DNA from: Desulfococcaceae bacterium
GTDB taxonomy: Bacteria; Desulfobacterota; Desulfobacteria; Desulfobacterales; Desulfosalsimonadaceae
Direction of reading: 5' to 3'
NCBI GenBank assembly: GCA_030145385.1
Contig: JAQYVU010000045.1
Span: 1 to 33,667, forward strand
DNA: 33,667 nucleotides
Shown here: piece after piece, positions 16,028 through 23,326 of the stretch
Layout of the letters: each line of letters opens with the position of its first letter
Position numbering within the stretch: position 1 is the first letter of the stretch
Made by a program: the position numbers and the translations under genes
Notes under the pieces: model-generated
What the model saw: only the letters and a program-made list of their open reading frames with translations
The model's database searches: none
Told to the model about the DNA's origin: nothing

Positions 16028-17113
16028 TTATACGCGACCTGATATGAGCTCTCTTTTCATCGCCATGATCTCATGAACCTCTTCAAGGTCCCTTGGCACT
16101 TCAACGAGGTCAGATTCAGGTTTTTTAACCAGTTGCGCTGCCTCAGTGGGGCAAGTGGTTACACAAAGTCCGCATCCAATACATCTGTTTAAATCAATAA
16201 GCGCAATGTTGTCATCGTTCATCCGGATTGCATCCATCTGACACCGATCAATGCATGCTTCACATCCTGAACATCCATCCGTATCAATTTCAGCATAGTA
16301 GTTGCTTCGAACCTCTTTGGCAGGATTGGGCAGCATTTTAAGGGATAATAACACAGTACAGCAGTCCCCGCAGCAGCTGCATAAGGCACCAATATCTTTC
16401 CCATTAAAAGGCTGTAATACCATGCCTTGTTCATCACTTTTTGTTATAATATTGATGGCTTCATCTTTTGATATTTCTCGTGCTGAATTGTTTTCAAGAT
16501 AATATTCAGCCATCTTGTCAAAACCGATACATACTTCAATGGGCTTATCACATGGTTTCATACCGATGGAATTGAAAATTGTTTTGCAGCTGCAGAGGCC
16601 AACAGCTATTTTTTCATGACTATTTATAATATCAACTGCATCATCATAGATCGCAACAGGCCATTGCTCAACCATCTGGCGATTAACAGGAATTGTTCTC
16701 ATATGCTGTTCGCCGGCAGCAGCAAGGGATTGCATTAAGCCATTCATTCCATATATTGCAATATTGCGGGCAAGTTCTTTGTCTTCTGAAAGTCTTTTCA
16801 CATTATATTCAAGAATTCCTACGACAAACGGAGATGTTGAAAATATCGTTTTTCCGGCTGTCTTTTCCCGCCACAAAAGCCCCTTTTGGGACATGGCTTC
16901 AAGTTCATTGGATATTGTATTTTCATCTTTCTGAAGGCGGCCGGCTACTTCCTTTGAACTTTCTTTTTTTGGGGTCATATTGAGAAATAGACTCGCCTCA
17001 TCTTCCGAATACAACATCTTAAGTATTGTAATTTCTACTCCATCTTTTGTTTTTGGATAGCCACTGGCCATTGAATCAAAGTAATGCCGCAGTTTTTCAT
17101 ATACTTCACTCAT
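16028..17113 (-). CDS. Winged-helix protein with multiple Fe-S clusters including 2[4Fe-4S] ferredoxin domain
   Basis: 361 residues. Residues about 28-95 resemble a winged helix (KEVAGRLQKDENTISNELEAMSQKGLLWRE). A middle region has unusual cysteines: Cys174, 176, 188, 195, then a dense group Cys245, 247, 248, 251, 252. The C-terminus is a bacterial-type ferredoxin domain, Cys281, 284, 287, 291 and Cys311, 314, 317, 321. Members I know of this architecture are annotated simply as 4Fe-4S proteins in sulfate reducers; function is not established. The middle cysteines could hold an additional cluster or receive electrons from the neighbouring reductase. The winged helix may be a protein-docking domain or a redox-controlled DNA binder. 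Third gene of the divergent operon, separated from the reductase gene by a long palindrome. AAGGAAT ribosome-binding site. Confidence 0.8.
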   Translation of the reverse strand: MSEVYEKLRHYFDSMASGYPKTKDGVEITILKMLYSEDEASLFLNMTPKKESSKEVAGRLQKDENTISNELEAMSQKGLLWREKTAGKTIFSTSPFVVGILEYNVKRLSEDKELARNIAIYGMNGLMQSLAAAGEQHMRTIPVNRQMVEQWPVAIYDDAVDIINSHEKIAVGLCSCKTIFNSIGMKPCDKPIEVCIGFDKMAEYYLENNSAREISKDEAINIITKSDEQGMVLQPFNGKDIGALCSCCGDCCTVLLSLKMLPNPAKEVRSNYYAEIDTDGCSGCEACIDRCQMDAIRMNDDNIALIDLNRCIGCGLCVTTCPTEAAQLVKKPESDLVEVPRDLEEVHEIMAMKRELISGRV

Positions 17114-17163
17114 TTTTTTATTCCTTGTGTAGAACTATGGGGGTAATTATTAATTATTTGGAA

Positions 17164-17193
17164 TGGGACACTCCTTGATCAAGGAGTGTCCCA
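17164..17193. repeat. 30-base perfect palindrome inside the redox operon
   Basis: Fifteen bases TGGGACACTCCTTGA (17164-17178) are followed directly by their exact complement (17179-17193), with no loop. It stands between the FNR-type gene (stop 17210) and the multi-Fe-S gene (start 17113). No U run follows on the minus strand, so it is not a classical terminator. RNA stability hairpin, operator, or an inserted repeat are possible. Confidence 0.9.
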
Positions 17194-17209
17194 AATCTTT
17201 TGTTAACCA

Positions 17210-18364
17210 TCAGATTAATATTTCAAGATCTTCCAGCGGGTAACATTTGCAGGAATGCACCCAGCCGAACTGGGTATCGGAAAACCTCAGGCGAACATCA
17301 CTGGGCTGGAATACTTTTCCGGAAATCAGCTTGACCCGGCAGATGCTGCATTCGCCGCACCGGCAGTTTGCCGGGACGATAATGCCGGCCCGTTCGAGGG
17401 AAGTAAGAAGGGTTTCACCGGTTTTTGCAGAAATGGTTTTGAAACCTTTAACGCTAACAGAAACAGTTTCCTCCCCCGTCAATTCTCCTGGCCATCCCTG
17501 TTCTTTTGTGATCGTGCCCGAGGTTGAAAACATTTCTTTCCGGAGTCGTTTTCGTGGGATACCCATATTCTCAAGCTCCGGAACACAGAATTCGTACATG
17601 GCCTGGGGGCCGCAAATATAAAATGTGCACGCTTCAATGCTTTTTACATTGCGGGTAATACAGGCATCATCAATGAATCCTTTCTCGCCATCATAATCTT
17701 CGCCTGGTTCTGAAATGACAGGAATGTAGGTAAAATTGGCATGGCGGGATGCGAGATTAATCAGCTCCTCATGAAAGAGGATGTTTTTGGGGGTCCGGTT
17801 TCCATACAGCAGAGTGATGTCTCGTTTTCGTGCATTGTCACAGATTTCCCGGATCATGCTCATAAACGGTGTGATGCCGCTGCCGCCGGCGATGAAAACG
17901 GATGCCTTTTTGTGAAACAATGGATTGTGATAGAAGTTGCCGGATGGGCCGGAACTTTTCAGGGTATCCCCTTTTTTAACCTGATCCAGCATGAAATCAG
18001 AAAAGAAACCGTCAGTGATTCGGGCCACAGAAATATCGTAGTAGGCTCGCTGGAGAGGAGAAGATGACATACTGTAAGGACGGCTGCTCCGAACCCCGTT
18101 GACCTCTCCGTAGACATTGATATACTGGCCGGCCTGGAACGGGGGCAGGTAACCGTCCTGTGCAACCAGCCGAAAGGTCTTGACAAATTCGGTCTCTTCA
18201 ATGATGTCTGCGACCATAAAATTGATATGTAAAGGATGGTAACGATCAATCTGAGACTGGGTTGTTCCTTTGTCTGATCGGTAATCCTTGCCGTATTTTT
18301 TTCCAATGGCTGTTTCTGCATTGATCTCATCAAAATGGTCGATCTGCCGGGCATAATTTTTCAT
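17210..18364 (-). CDS. FNR-type flavin reductase with C-terminal plant-type [2Fe-2S] ferredoxin domain
   Basis: Moves electrons between NAD(P)H and a partner through FAD and [2Fe-2S]. After about 45 variable residues, the FAD domain shows RPYSMSS (95-101), the NAD(P) domain GGSGITPFMSMI (160-171) and YICGPQAMY (249-257), and the ferredoxin domain Cys334-X4-Cys339-X2-Cys342-X29-Cys372, exactly the plant-type spacing. Architecture resembles NqrF turned inside out, or phenol-hydroxylase and vanillate-demethylase reductases; those oxygenase partners are absent here. No membrane span. It starts 4 bases after the CrtI-like gene stop, with its ribosome-binding site (AAAGGAGAG) inside that gene's end, so the two are translationally coupled and probably act together: this protein as electron supplier or acceptor for the FAD oxidoreductase. 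Confidence 0.9.
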   Translation of the reverse strand: MKNYARQIDHFDEINAETAIGKKYGKDYRSDKGTTQSQIDRYHPLHINFMVADIIEETEFVKTFRLVAQDGYLPPFQAGQYINVYGEVNGVRSSRPYSMSSSPLQRAYYDISVARITDGFFSDFMLDQVKKGDTLKSSGPSGNFYHNPLFHKKASVFIAGGSGITPFMSMIREICDNARKRDITLLYGNRTPKNILFHEELINLASRHANFTYIPVISEPGEDYDGEKGFIDDACITRNVKSIEACTFYICGPQAMYEFCVPELENMGIPRKRLRKEMFSTSGTITKEQGWPGELTGEETVSVSVKGFKTISAKTGETLLTSLERAGIIVPANCRCGECSICRVKLISGKVFQPSDVRLRFSDTQFGWVHSCKCYPLEDLEILI

Positions 18365-18368
18365 GATG

Positions 18369-19868
18369 TTACTCTCCTTTCTTCATGGTTTTCAGCAACT
18401 CGTTTGCCTTTGTATAACCGGAAATGAGCGTGGGCTGAAAACCATCCCAGCCTGTCCAGCCGCCCGCAAAATGGAGCCCTTCGATATCGGTAAACAACTG
18501 GAAGAACAATCCGGAATCCTTGGGGGTCTGGTCGAAACCGTAAATCGCTCCTGCAGGATGTCCCAGGTAACGCATGTGGGTAAGGGGCGTGGCCACTTCG
18601 AGTTCCTCAATATGCTCCCGGATATTCGGGGCGTGTTCTTCAATGCGTTGCAGCAGGGTTTCGGCGGCAGCATACTTGGTTTCATAATATTGATCCGGCG
18701 GCAACTGCATCCATGGGTCCCCATATTTCAAACAGATAGCGGCAATCTGACAGCAGCCATCAGGCGTGACGCCCGCTTCGTCGATGGTATAACAGCTTAA
18801 GATAAAGAAATCCTCGTGGGTATCCAGTCGGCGGGAGGCTTCAAACCCCTTGCTTGTATCCCCGTGTGAATAAAAAACATTCATAGATTCGGTGAATCCC
18901 AGCTCTTCGGGTGTGCAATCCAGACCGATATAGAGAGTAAAGGCTGAAATCGACGGCTTGGTGTTTTTCATATCAGTGATGGTTGACTCAGGAATGACCG
19001 CATTATCCATCATGTCCACAAAGGTTCGGATGGGTGAAATATTCGAAATAATATTTTGTGACGTGAATGTATCGCCGTGCTCTGTTACCACACCTTTGAC
19101 ACGATCATCTTCTACCAGAATTTTTTCCGCACCGCAGTTAAAACGGATGTCTCCGCCGTACCTGATCACGGTTTCTGCTAACGCCGTGGACATGACCTGG
19201 GAGCCGCCCTTAATATGATAAGGCTTCCATTCGATATACGCGAAGATGCAATAGGCAACTGGTTCAAACAGCAGCTTATCCGGGGGTAATCCCATGTAGC
19301 ACCAGTAAAAACTCAGGGTAAGTTTCAGCATCGGGTCAATGAAAAATTCATCTAAGACTTCCTGGGTGGTTTTAAGCTTGTATTTGAAGAACACCGGATG
19401 GTTTTCAGGCTCTACATCCTTTTTTCCCATACGGGTGATGCTGAAGTCATCAAAAACAAATGCGTAAACCATATCGTAAAATTTTTGGATATTCTCTTTT
19501 TCGGCGGGAAATCGTTCCTGGAGAATGGCAGTGGCCTGTTCCCGTTCCGCAGGCAGGCTGAAATCCAGCTGACCAGGTAAAATAACGCGGTAAAGATTGT
19601 TAATCTCCGACCATTGAAGCTTATCTTCCACTTCAAGTTCGGCCAGTATCTGACGTAACATGCCGGGCTTTTCCTCGCTTCCGATACCGCTCAGCTGATG
19701 CAGGGCTGTTTCGAATTCAAACCGTCCCCGGACAAAGCTCGTGGCAGATCCCCCTGGAATATTATGTTTTTCTAAAAGCAGGACTTTCTTCCCTGCTTTG
19801 GCAAGCGTTGCTGCGGATGTCAATCCACCATTTCCGGCACCGATAACAATTGCATCATAGTCGGACAT
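18369..19868 (-). CDS. CrtI/phytoene-desaturase-like NAD(P)/FAD-dependent oxidoreductase
   Basis: 499-residue flavoprotein of the phytoene desaturase / carotenoid isomerase / retinol saturase superfamily. The N-terminal dinucleotide fold is DAIVIGAGNGGLTSAATLAKAG followed by LLEKHNIPGGSA; the C-terminal FAD motif is GLHFAGGWTGWDGFQPTLISGYTKA. Substrates in this superfamily are polyenes, retinoids and amine-like compounds; the substrate here cannot be read from sequence. No carotenoid synthase gene (crtB, crtE) is nearby, so carotenoid synthesis is not supported. First gene of a four-gene operon with a sigma-54-type promoter and a divergent activator. Strong AAGGAG ribosome-binding site. A (de)saturase fed by the coupled Fe-S reductase is the simplest inference. 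Confidence 0.85.
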   Translation of the reverse strand: MSDYDAIVIGAGNGGLTSAATLAKAGKKVLLLEKHNIPGGSATSFVRGRFEFETALHQLSGIGSEEKPGMLRQILAELEVEDKLQWSEINNLYRVILPGQLDFSLPAEREQATAILQERFPAEKENIQKFYDMVYAFVFDDFSITRMGKKDVEPENHPVFFKYKLKTTQEVLDEFFIDPMLKLTLSFYWCYMGLPPDKLLFEPVAYCIFAYIEWKPYHIKGGSQVMSTALAETVIRYGGDIRFNCGAEKILVEDDRVKGVVTEHGDTFTSQNIISNISPIRTFVDMMDNAVIPESTITDMKNTKPSISAFTLYIGLDCTPEELGFTESMNVFYSHGDTSKGFEASRRLDTHEDFFILSCYTIDEAGVTPDGCCQIAAICLKYGDPWMQLPPDQYYETKYAAAETLLQRIEEHAPNIREHIEELEVATPLTHMRYLGHPAGAIYGFDQTPKDSGLFFQLFTDIEGLHFAGGWTGWDGFQPTLISGYTKANELLKTMKKGE

Positions 19869-19979
19869 AAGGACTCCTTTTTTAGTTATAATATTTAATC
19901 GGACATTAACCCGATGCGAAAATATGTTAATTAATGATTGGGATAATTAATCATCGAATCTCAATATAGAGTTATTGTT

Positions 19980-19995
19980 TACAAGATGTGTGCCA
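19980..19995 (-). promoter_or_regulatory. Sigma-54 (-24/-12) promoter of the redox operon
   Basis: On the minus strand TGGCAC (19995-19990), 5-base spacer, TTGTA (19984-19980). The -24 box is perfect, the spacing is canonical, and the -12 box differs from TTGCA at one base. Transcription would start near 19968, about 100 bases before the CrtI-like gene. A sigma-54 activator gene is divergently encoded 147 bases away. Confidence 0.75.
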
Positions 19996-19997
19996 CA

Positions 19998-20014
19998 TTT
20001 CAAATAGCTTGAAA
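19998..20014. promoter_or_regulatory. Inverted repeat TTTCAA-N5-TTGAAA upstream of the -24 box
   Basis: Perfect 6-bp arms at 19998-20003 and 20009-20014, immediately upstream of the sigma-54 promoter. It may be a regulator-binding site. Confidence 0.4.
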
Positions 20015-20053
20015 TCCATATGTTTCAATGTTAAAAAGAAGAATATCTGTTAA

Positions 20054-20094
20054 ATATGAAGGAAATTACCTATTTTATTTGAAAGCCTTCATAT
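20054..20094. promoter_or_regulatory. Candidate upstream activating sequence (9-bp inverted repeat)
   Basis: ATATGAAGG (20054-20062) and CCTTCATAT (20086-20094) are perfect inverted copies separated by 23 bases, 60-100 bases upstream of the -24 box, where enhancer-binding proteins usually bind. Confidence 0.45.
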
Positions 20095-20141
20095 CTGATG
20101 GCAATGAAATCTAATTTGAAAGATAATAAGGCAACGATACA

Positions 20142-21710
20142 ATGGAAGCTAAAAAGAAATTTGATAAGCAGGCATTTATTCAGGAAGCCTCCCAGTGCCT
20201 TTTCAGCAGCCTTCAAATTGAAGAGGCCCTTCATTCATCCATCAGCTATTTACAAGACTTTTTACCCTTAGACATCATCAACGCAGGCATCTCGGATGAC
20301 TCACCAGATACACTCCGATATCTTGCTGTTGCTACTGCTGAGGCAGGATTCCTTTTAGATGAGCGCATTCGTTTTTCTCCGGAAGCTATTGATGACATGC
20401 AAACTTTTAAGCTTGGATCTGTAAAGATAGATAATAGTTTATCATCAAGTAAAGTCGCTCAGGAGGCTTCGGCCCATTTGGAAACTGTCGGTATAGAATT
20501 CCCAAAATTCCGCGGTAAAAAAGAGCATTCAACCATGACCCTGACCATTGGCCTGGGAAAACCTTATGCAGCTTTTTTCAATCTGGTTGCTTATGGACAG
20601 AACAGATATACGGATGCCCATAGTAATCTGTTGAAACTTTTGGAAAAACCATTTACCGGGGCGATACTCAACCTGATTCATTACCGTGATGTCCTATCAA
20701 GAAACGAAAAGCTTGAAAAGGTCAATGCCGACCTCAGAAACCGCCTTGGCCATACAAATGCAACACGTATCATTGGTGCTGAGACAGGTCTCAAGGCCGT
20801 ATTGAAGAAAGTTCACCAGGTTGCGCTGACAGATAGTCCGGTCCTTTTGACAGGAGAAACCGGTACCGGAAAAGAACTTGCGGCTCATGCAATTCATGAA
20901 ATGTCTTTGCGGGCGAATCAACCAATTGTATGTATTAATTGTGGGGCTATTGCCGAGTCTTTGGTTGACAGTGAGTTGTTTGGCCATGAAAAAGGAGCAT
21001 TTACCGGGGCTGGAGAAAAAAAAAGAGGGTATTTTGAGCAGGCTGACGGGGGCACGATTTTCTTAGACGAGGTTGCTGAACTGCCAGCCTCAGTTCAGGT
21101 AAAGCTTCTGCGCATTCTTCAGGAAAAAAGATTTCATCGGGTTGGCGGGCAAAGTGCTATTTCCATAGATGCCCGGGTGATTGCCGCCACCCATAAAAAC
21201 TTATCTGAAATGGTTAAAAATGGCAGTTTTAGAAGTGACCTGTGGTTTCGGCTGAATGTCTTTCCAATTCATCTGCCGCCTTTACGGGAAAGACGAGAAG
21301 ACATTCCGGAGATGGCAAAGCATTTTGCAAAGAGCAAAGCAGCTGAAATGAATCTGCCATTTCAGCCGGTGTTTGCTTCCGGTGCTATGGAACAGCTAAG
21401 GGCATATGCCTGGCCCGGAAATATCCGTGAACTTCAGAATCTAATTGAGCGCAGCTTGATCATCAGTGGAGGTTTTCCGCTTACGTTTCCAGAGCTCACC
21501 GGGAAGAAGTCCGATGACTACGATCCAGGATCTTCACGGTTAGGATTTGATGTCTTCAGAAAACTCGATGATATGATTGTCGGGCATATCCAAAAAGCCC
21601 TGCACCTTTCTCAGGGAAAGATTGAAGGACATAAGGGGGCTGCAGATCTTCTCGGCCTTCATCCCTCAACCTTGAGGGGAAAAATGAGAAAATATAGAAT
21701 GGGAATTTAA
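20142..21710 (+). CDS. Sigma-54-dependent transcriptional activator (GAF-AAA+-Fis)
   Basis: 522-residue enhancer-binding protein that remodels sigma-54 RNA polymerase with ATP. N-terminal GAF-like sensor (about 10-185); a short coiled linker (SRNEKLEKVNADLRNRLG); AAA+ domain with Walker A GETGTGKE (238-245), the sigma-54 contact loop GAFTGA (285-290), Walker B GGTIFLDE (303-310) and the RELQNLIER segment; C-terminal Fis-type HTH ending LLGLHPSTLRGKMRKY. Resembles FhlA/NorR-class activators with an amino-terminal small-molecule or redox sensor; ligand unknown. There is no receiver domain, so it is not a two-component regulator. It is divergent from the redox operon, whose promoter is sigma-54-type, so that operon is its probable target. 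Confidence 0.93.
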   Translation: MEAKKKFDKQAFIQEASQCLFSSLQIEEALHSSISYLQDFLPLDIINAGISDDSPDTLRYLAVATAEAGFLLDERIRFSPEAIDDMQTFKLGSVKIDNSLSSSKVAQEASAHLETVGIEFPKFRGKKEHSTMTLTIGLGKPYAAFFNLVAYGQNRYTDAHSNLLKLLEKPFTGAILNLIHYRDVLSRNEKLEKVNADLRNRLGHTNATRIIGAETGLKAVLKKVHQVALTDSPVLLTGETGTGKELAAHAIHEMSLRANQPIVCINCGAIAESLVDSELFGHEKGAFTGAGEKKRGYFEQADGGTIFLDEVAELPASVQVKLLRILQEKRFHRVGGQSAISIDARVIAATHKNLSEMVKNGSFRSDLWFRLNVFPIHLPPLRERREDIPEMAKHFAKSKAAEMNLPFQPVFASGAMEQLRAYAWPGNIRELQNLIERSLIISGGFPLTFPELTGKKSDDYDPGSSRLGFDVFRKLDDMIVGHIQKALHLSQGKIEGHKGAADLLGLHPSTLRGKMRKYRMGI

Positions 21711-21811
21711 TACAGAAGTGTTCACCGCCAAGATCCCATTTACGATTGCATCTTGCAATAGCTATTCGGAGTTATAGAAAAAACCTGGCAGATACAAGAT
21801 ATGCTATAAAG

Positions 21812-21908
21812 ATTGGCAAAATCCTGAGTGATGATTCGTACTTTTCGTACTATGAAGCAACGAAGGATGCCGTGCAACGAAGCAGTTGGACTTTTTGCGA
21901 AGCCGTCA
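21812..21908 (+). repeat. MITE-like intergenic repeat, copy B
   Basis: Begins ATTGGCAAAATCCTGA, carries the centre GTACTTTTCGTAC (21838-21850) and ends GTTGGACTTTTTGCGAAGCC (21885-21904). It matches the minus strand of copy A closely in the core but lacks an 8-base GGCGCGTA-type segment and an A-rich segment. The TGA stop of the minus-strand cyclic-nucleotide-binding gene lies in its right end. Confidence 0.6.
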
Positions 21909-22388
21909 CCATTGGCTCATCATTTCAATCCCCCTATCTTTGGCAATCTCATCCTGAAGCTCCTCAAACTGCTTCCCCACCGCGCCGAGCAGATAATCCA
22001 TTACCTTAAAACCGACGATTGCATCCTGTTCAAAAATCGCCAGCAGGTCTTCACGGTTTAGCCGGATGACTTTGCACCACCGGGAAGCGCAATACCCGGA
22101 AAGCCGGTACTTGTATGGCGGAACAAAACATGTCCACCCGAACGCCTGTGCTTCTGACAAAAAAGAAGGAGATGATTTGATGCCCCCTTCCTGACCGGAA
22201 GGCTCGGTTCTGAGTTGAATATCTCCTTCCAAGGCAATCCAGACAGAAGAAGCCATGTCGCCCCGGGCAAATATACGGTCGCCTTTTTTGAAATCAACCG
22301 CCTCCGCACATTGCTGGATCGCCGAAAGCTGATCGTCATTTAAGCTTCTAAAAACATCCACCTGTTCCAAAAATTCCAGACTAATCAT
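21906..22388 (-). CDS. Cyclic nucleotide-binding (CRP/FNR-type effector) domain protein, stand-alone
   Basis: 160 residues of a single cNMP-binding beta-roll: FLEQVDVFRSLNDDQLSAI, the KKGDRIFARGDMASSVWIALEG strands and a short C-terminal helix. No HTH follows, so it cannot bind DNA alone. It shares VPPYKY(R/K)LS(G/A)YCAS..C with the upstream gene, so the two are paralogues; the conserved Cys pair in that segment is not part of normal cNMP sites. Its ATG overlaps the upstream stop by four bases (ATGA), so the products are coupled and may form a heteromer. The stop codon lies in repeat copy B. Confidence 0.85.
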   Translation of the reverse strand: MISLEFLEQVDVFRSLNDDQLSAIQQCAEAVDFKKGDRIFARGDMASSVWIALEGDIQLRTEPSGQEGGIKSSPSFLSEAQAFGWTCFVPPYKYRLSGYCASRWCKVIRLNREDLLAIFEQDAIVGFKVMDYLLGAVGKQFEELQDEIAKDRGIEMMSQW

Positions 22389-23140
22389 ATGCTTCCTCCT
22401 TCGAGCACCCAGTCGGATAAAATCCGCCCATTTGCAATATGTTCATCAAACACCCGGCGCATCTTTTCCGGATTCATTTTCTGATACACCACTGCTCCCT
22501 GGTTCTGAATTTCCACGGTAACATTCGGCTCGGTCGCACACTTGCCCAGGCATCCGGCACTCATCACCGTAACCCTTTCAAGACCGGGACCGGATACCGC
22601 TTCAACGGCGGCCTGCATCACATCCCGGGCACCGGCTGCGATACCGCAGGTCGCTAAGTGAACAGTCACCCGGACCGGTGCAAAGGGGGCATCATCGCCG
22701 GATCCCTGGAGTCTCTGAAAACGTCTCCCCACCACCCGAAGCATGGCGGCCATCACCTGGTATCCGGTTTTCGGCTGCTTTGTTAATAACTCGCGCAGCG
22801 GCTCCCGGTCAATGACCAGTACGTGGCACCGGCTTGACGCGCAGTAGGCTGAAAGTTTGTATTTATAGGGGGGGACAAGGCTGGACCACCCGATGATTTT
22901 ATTGGCAGTGACGGAAGACAGAGTGCTTTCTTCAGATGTTTCACGACCCGGCAGGTCAAACCGCAGGTCAATGACGCCTTCTTTGACAATCCATAAATGA
23001 GTGGCGGAATCACCATCTTTAAACAGCCGGTCACCATAAACAAGTTGCTTTTCGGTGATCAGTTTACCAATTGCTGACAATTCATCATCACTTAACGACT
23101 GAAATATTTCAACCTGCCTTAACACGTCAATATCGGCCAT
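22385..23140 (-). CDS. Fusion of cyclic nucleotide-binding domain and thioredoxin-like [2Fe-2S] ferredoxin
   Basis: 251 residues. Residues 1-140 form a cNMP-binding domain (EIFQSLSDDELSAI, FKDGDSATHLWIVKEG). After a linker, residues about 155-251 are a thioredoxin-like ferredoxin: TCGIAAGARDVM, AGCLGKCATEPNVTVE. Of the usual four ligands (CX4C...CX3C) the second is Ala, the same pattern as HndB-type subunits of NADP-reducing hydrogenases. The C-terminal half is closely similar to the whole neighbouring 122-residue ferredoxin, so a domain duplication and fusion is likely. A role linking nucleotide sensing to redox state is inference. AAAGGAG ribosome-binding site, own promoter candidate. Confidence 0.88.
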   Translation of the reverse strand: MADIDVLRQVEIFQSLSDDELSAIGKLITEKQLVYGDRLFKDGDSATHLWIVKEGVIDLRFDLPGRETSEESTLSSVTANKIIGWSSLVPPYKYKLSAYCASSRCHVLVIDREPLRELLTKQPKTGYQVMAAMLRVVGRRFQRLQGSGDDAPFAPVRVTVHLATCGIAAGARDVMQAAVEAVSGPGLERVTVMSAGCLGKCATEPNVTVEIQNQGAVVYQKMNPEKMRRVFDEHIANGRILSDWVLEGGSI

Positions 23141-23190
23141 TGAATTCTCCTTTGTCTGTCTGGTGATCGATAGAAGCTCATGATGGACTA

Positions 23191-23212
23191 ACCTAAGTTG
23201 AGTGATTTAGGT
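23191..23212. promoter_or_regulatory. Candidate operator ACCTAA-N10-TTAGGT
   Basis: Perfect 6-bp inverted arms (23191-23196, 23207-23212) 10 bases apart, located just downstream of the putative -10 box and 50 bases before the fusion gene. Spacing is compatible with a dimeric repressor. Confidence 0.4.
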
Positions 23213-23220
23213 GTAAATAT

Positions 23221-23248
23221 ATAATAACATAATACCGGATAAAAACAA
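23221..23248 (-). promoter_or_regulatory. Possible promoter of the cyclic-nucleotide-binding gene pair
   Basis: TTGTTT (23248-23243), 16-base spacer, TATTAT (23226-23221) on the minus strand, 80 bases upstream of the fusion gene. AT-rich context makes chance matches likely. Confidence 0.3.
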
Positions 23249-23326
23249 AAGATCAAAAAACAGGCGTTGAACAAATCGGAGGGTGATTAACCGTTTGTGA
23301 AAGTATCTTGTTTCAAAGAATACCTT

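Noticed and set aside
18369-19868. Assignment of the CrtI-like gene as phytoene desaturase for carotenoid synthesis
   Set aside because: Only superfamily motifs are visible and no crtB/crtE or other carotenoid gene is in the window; the anaerobic Fe-S context argues for another substrate.
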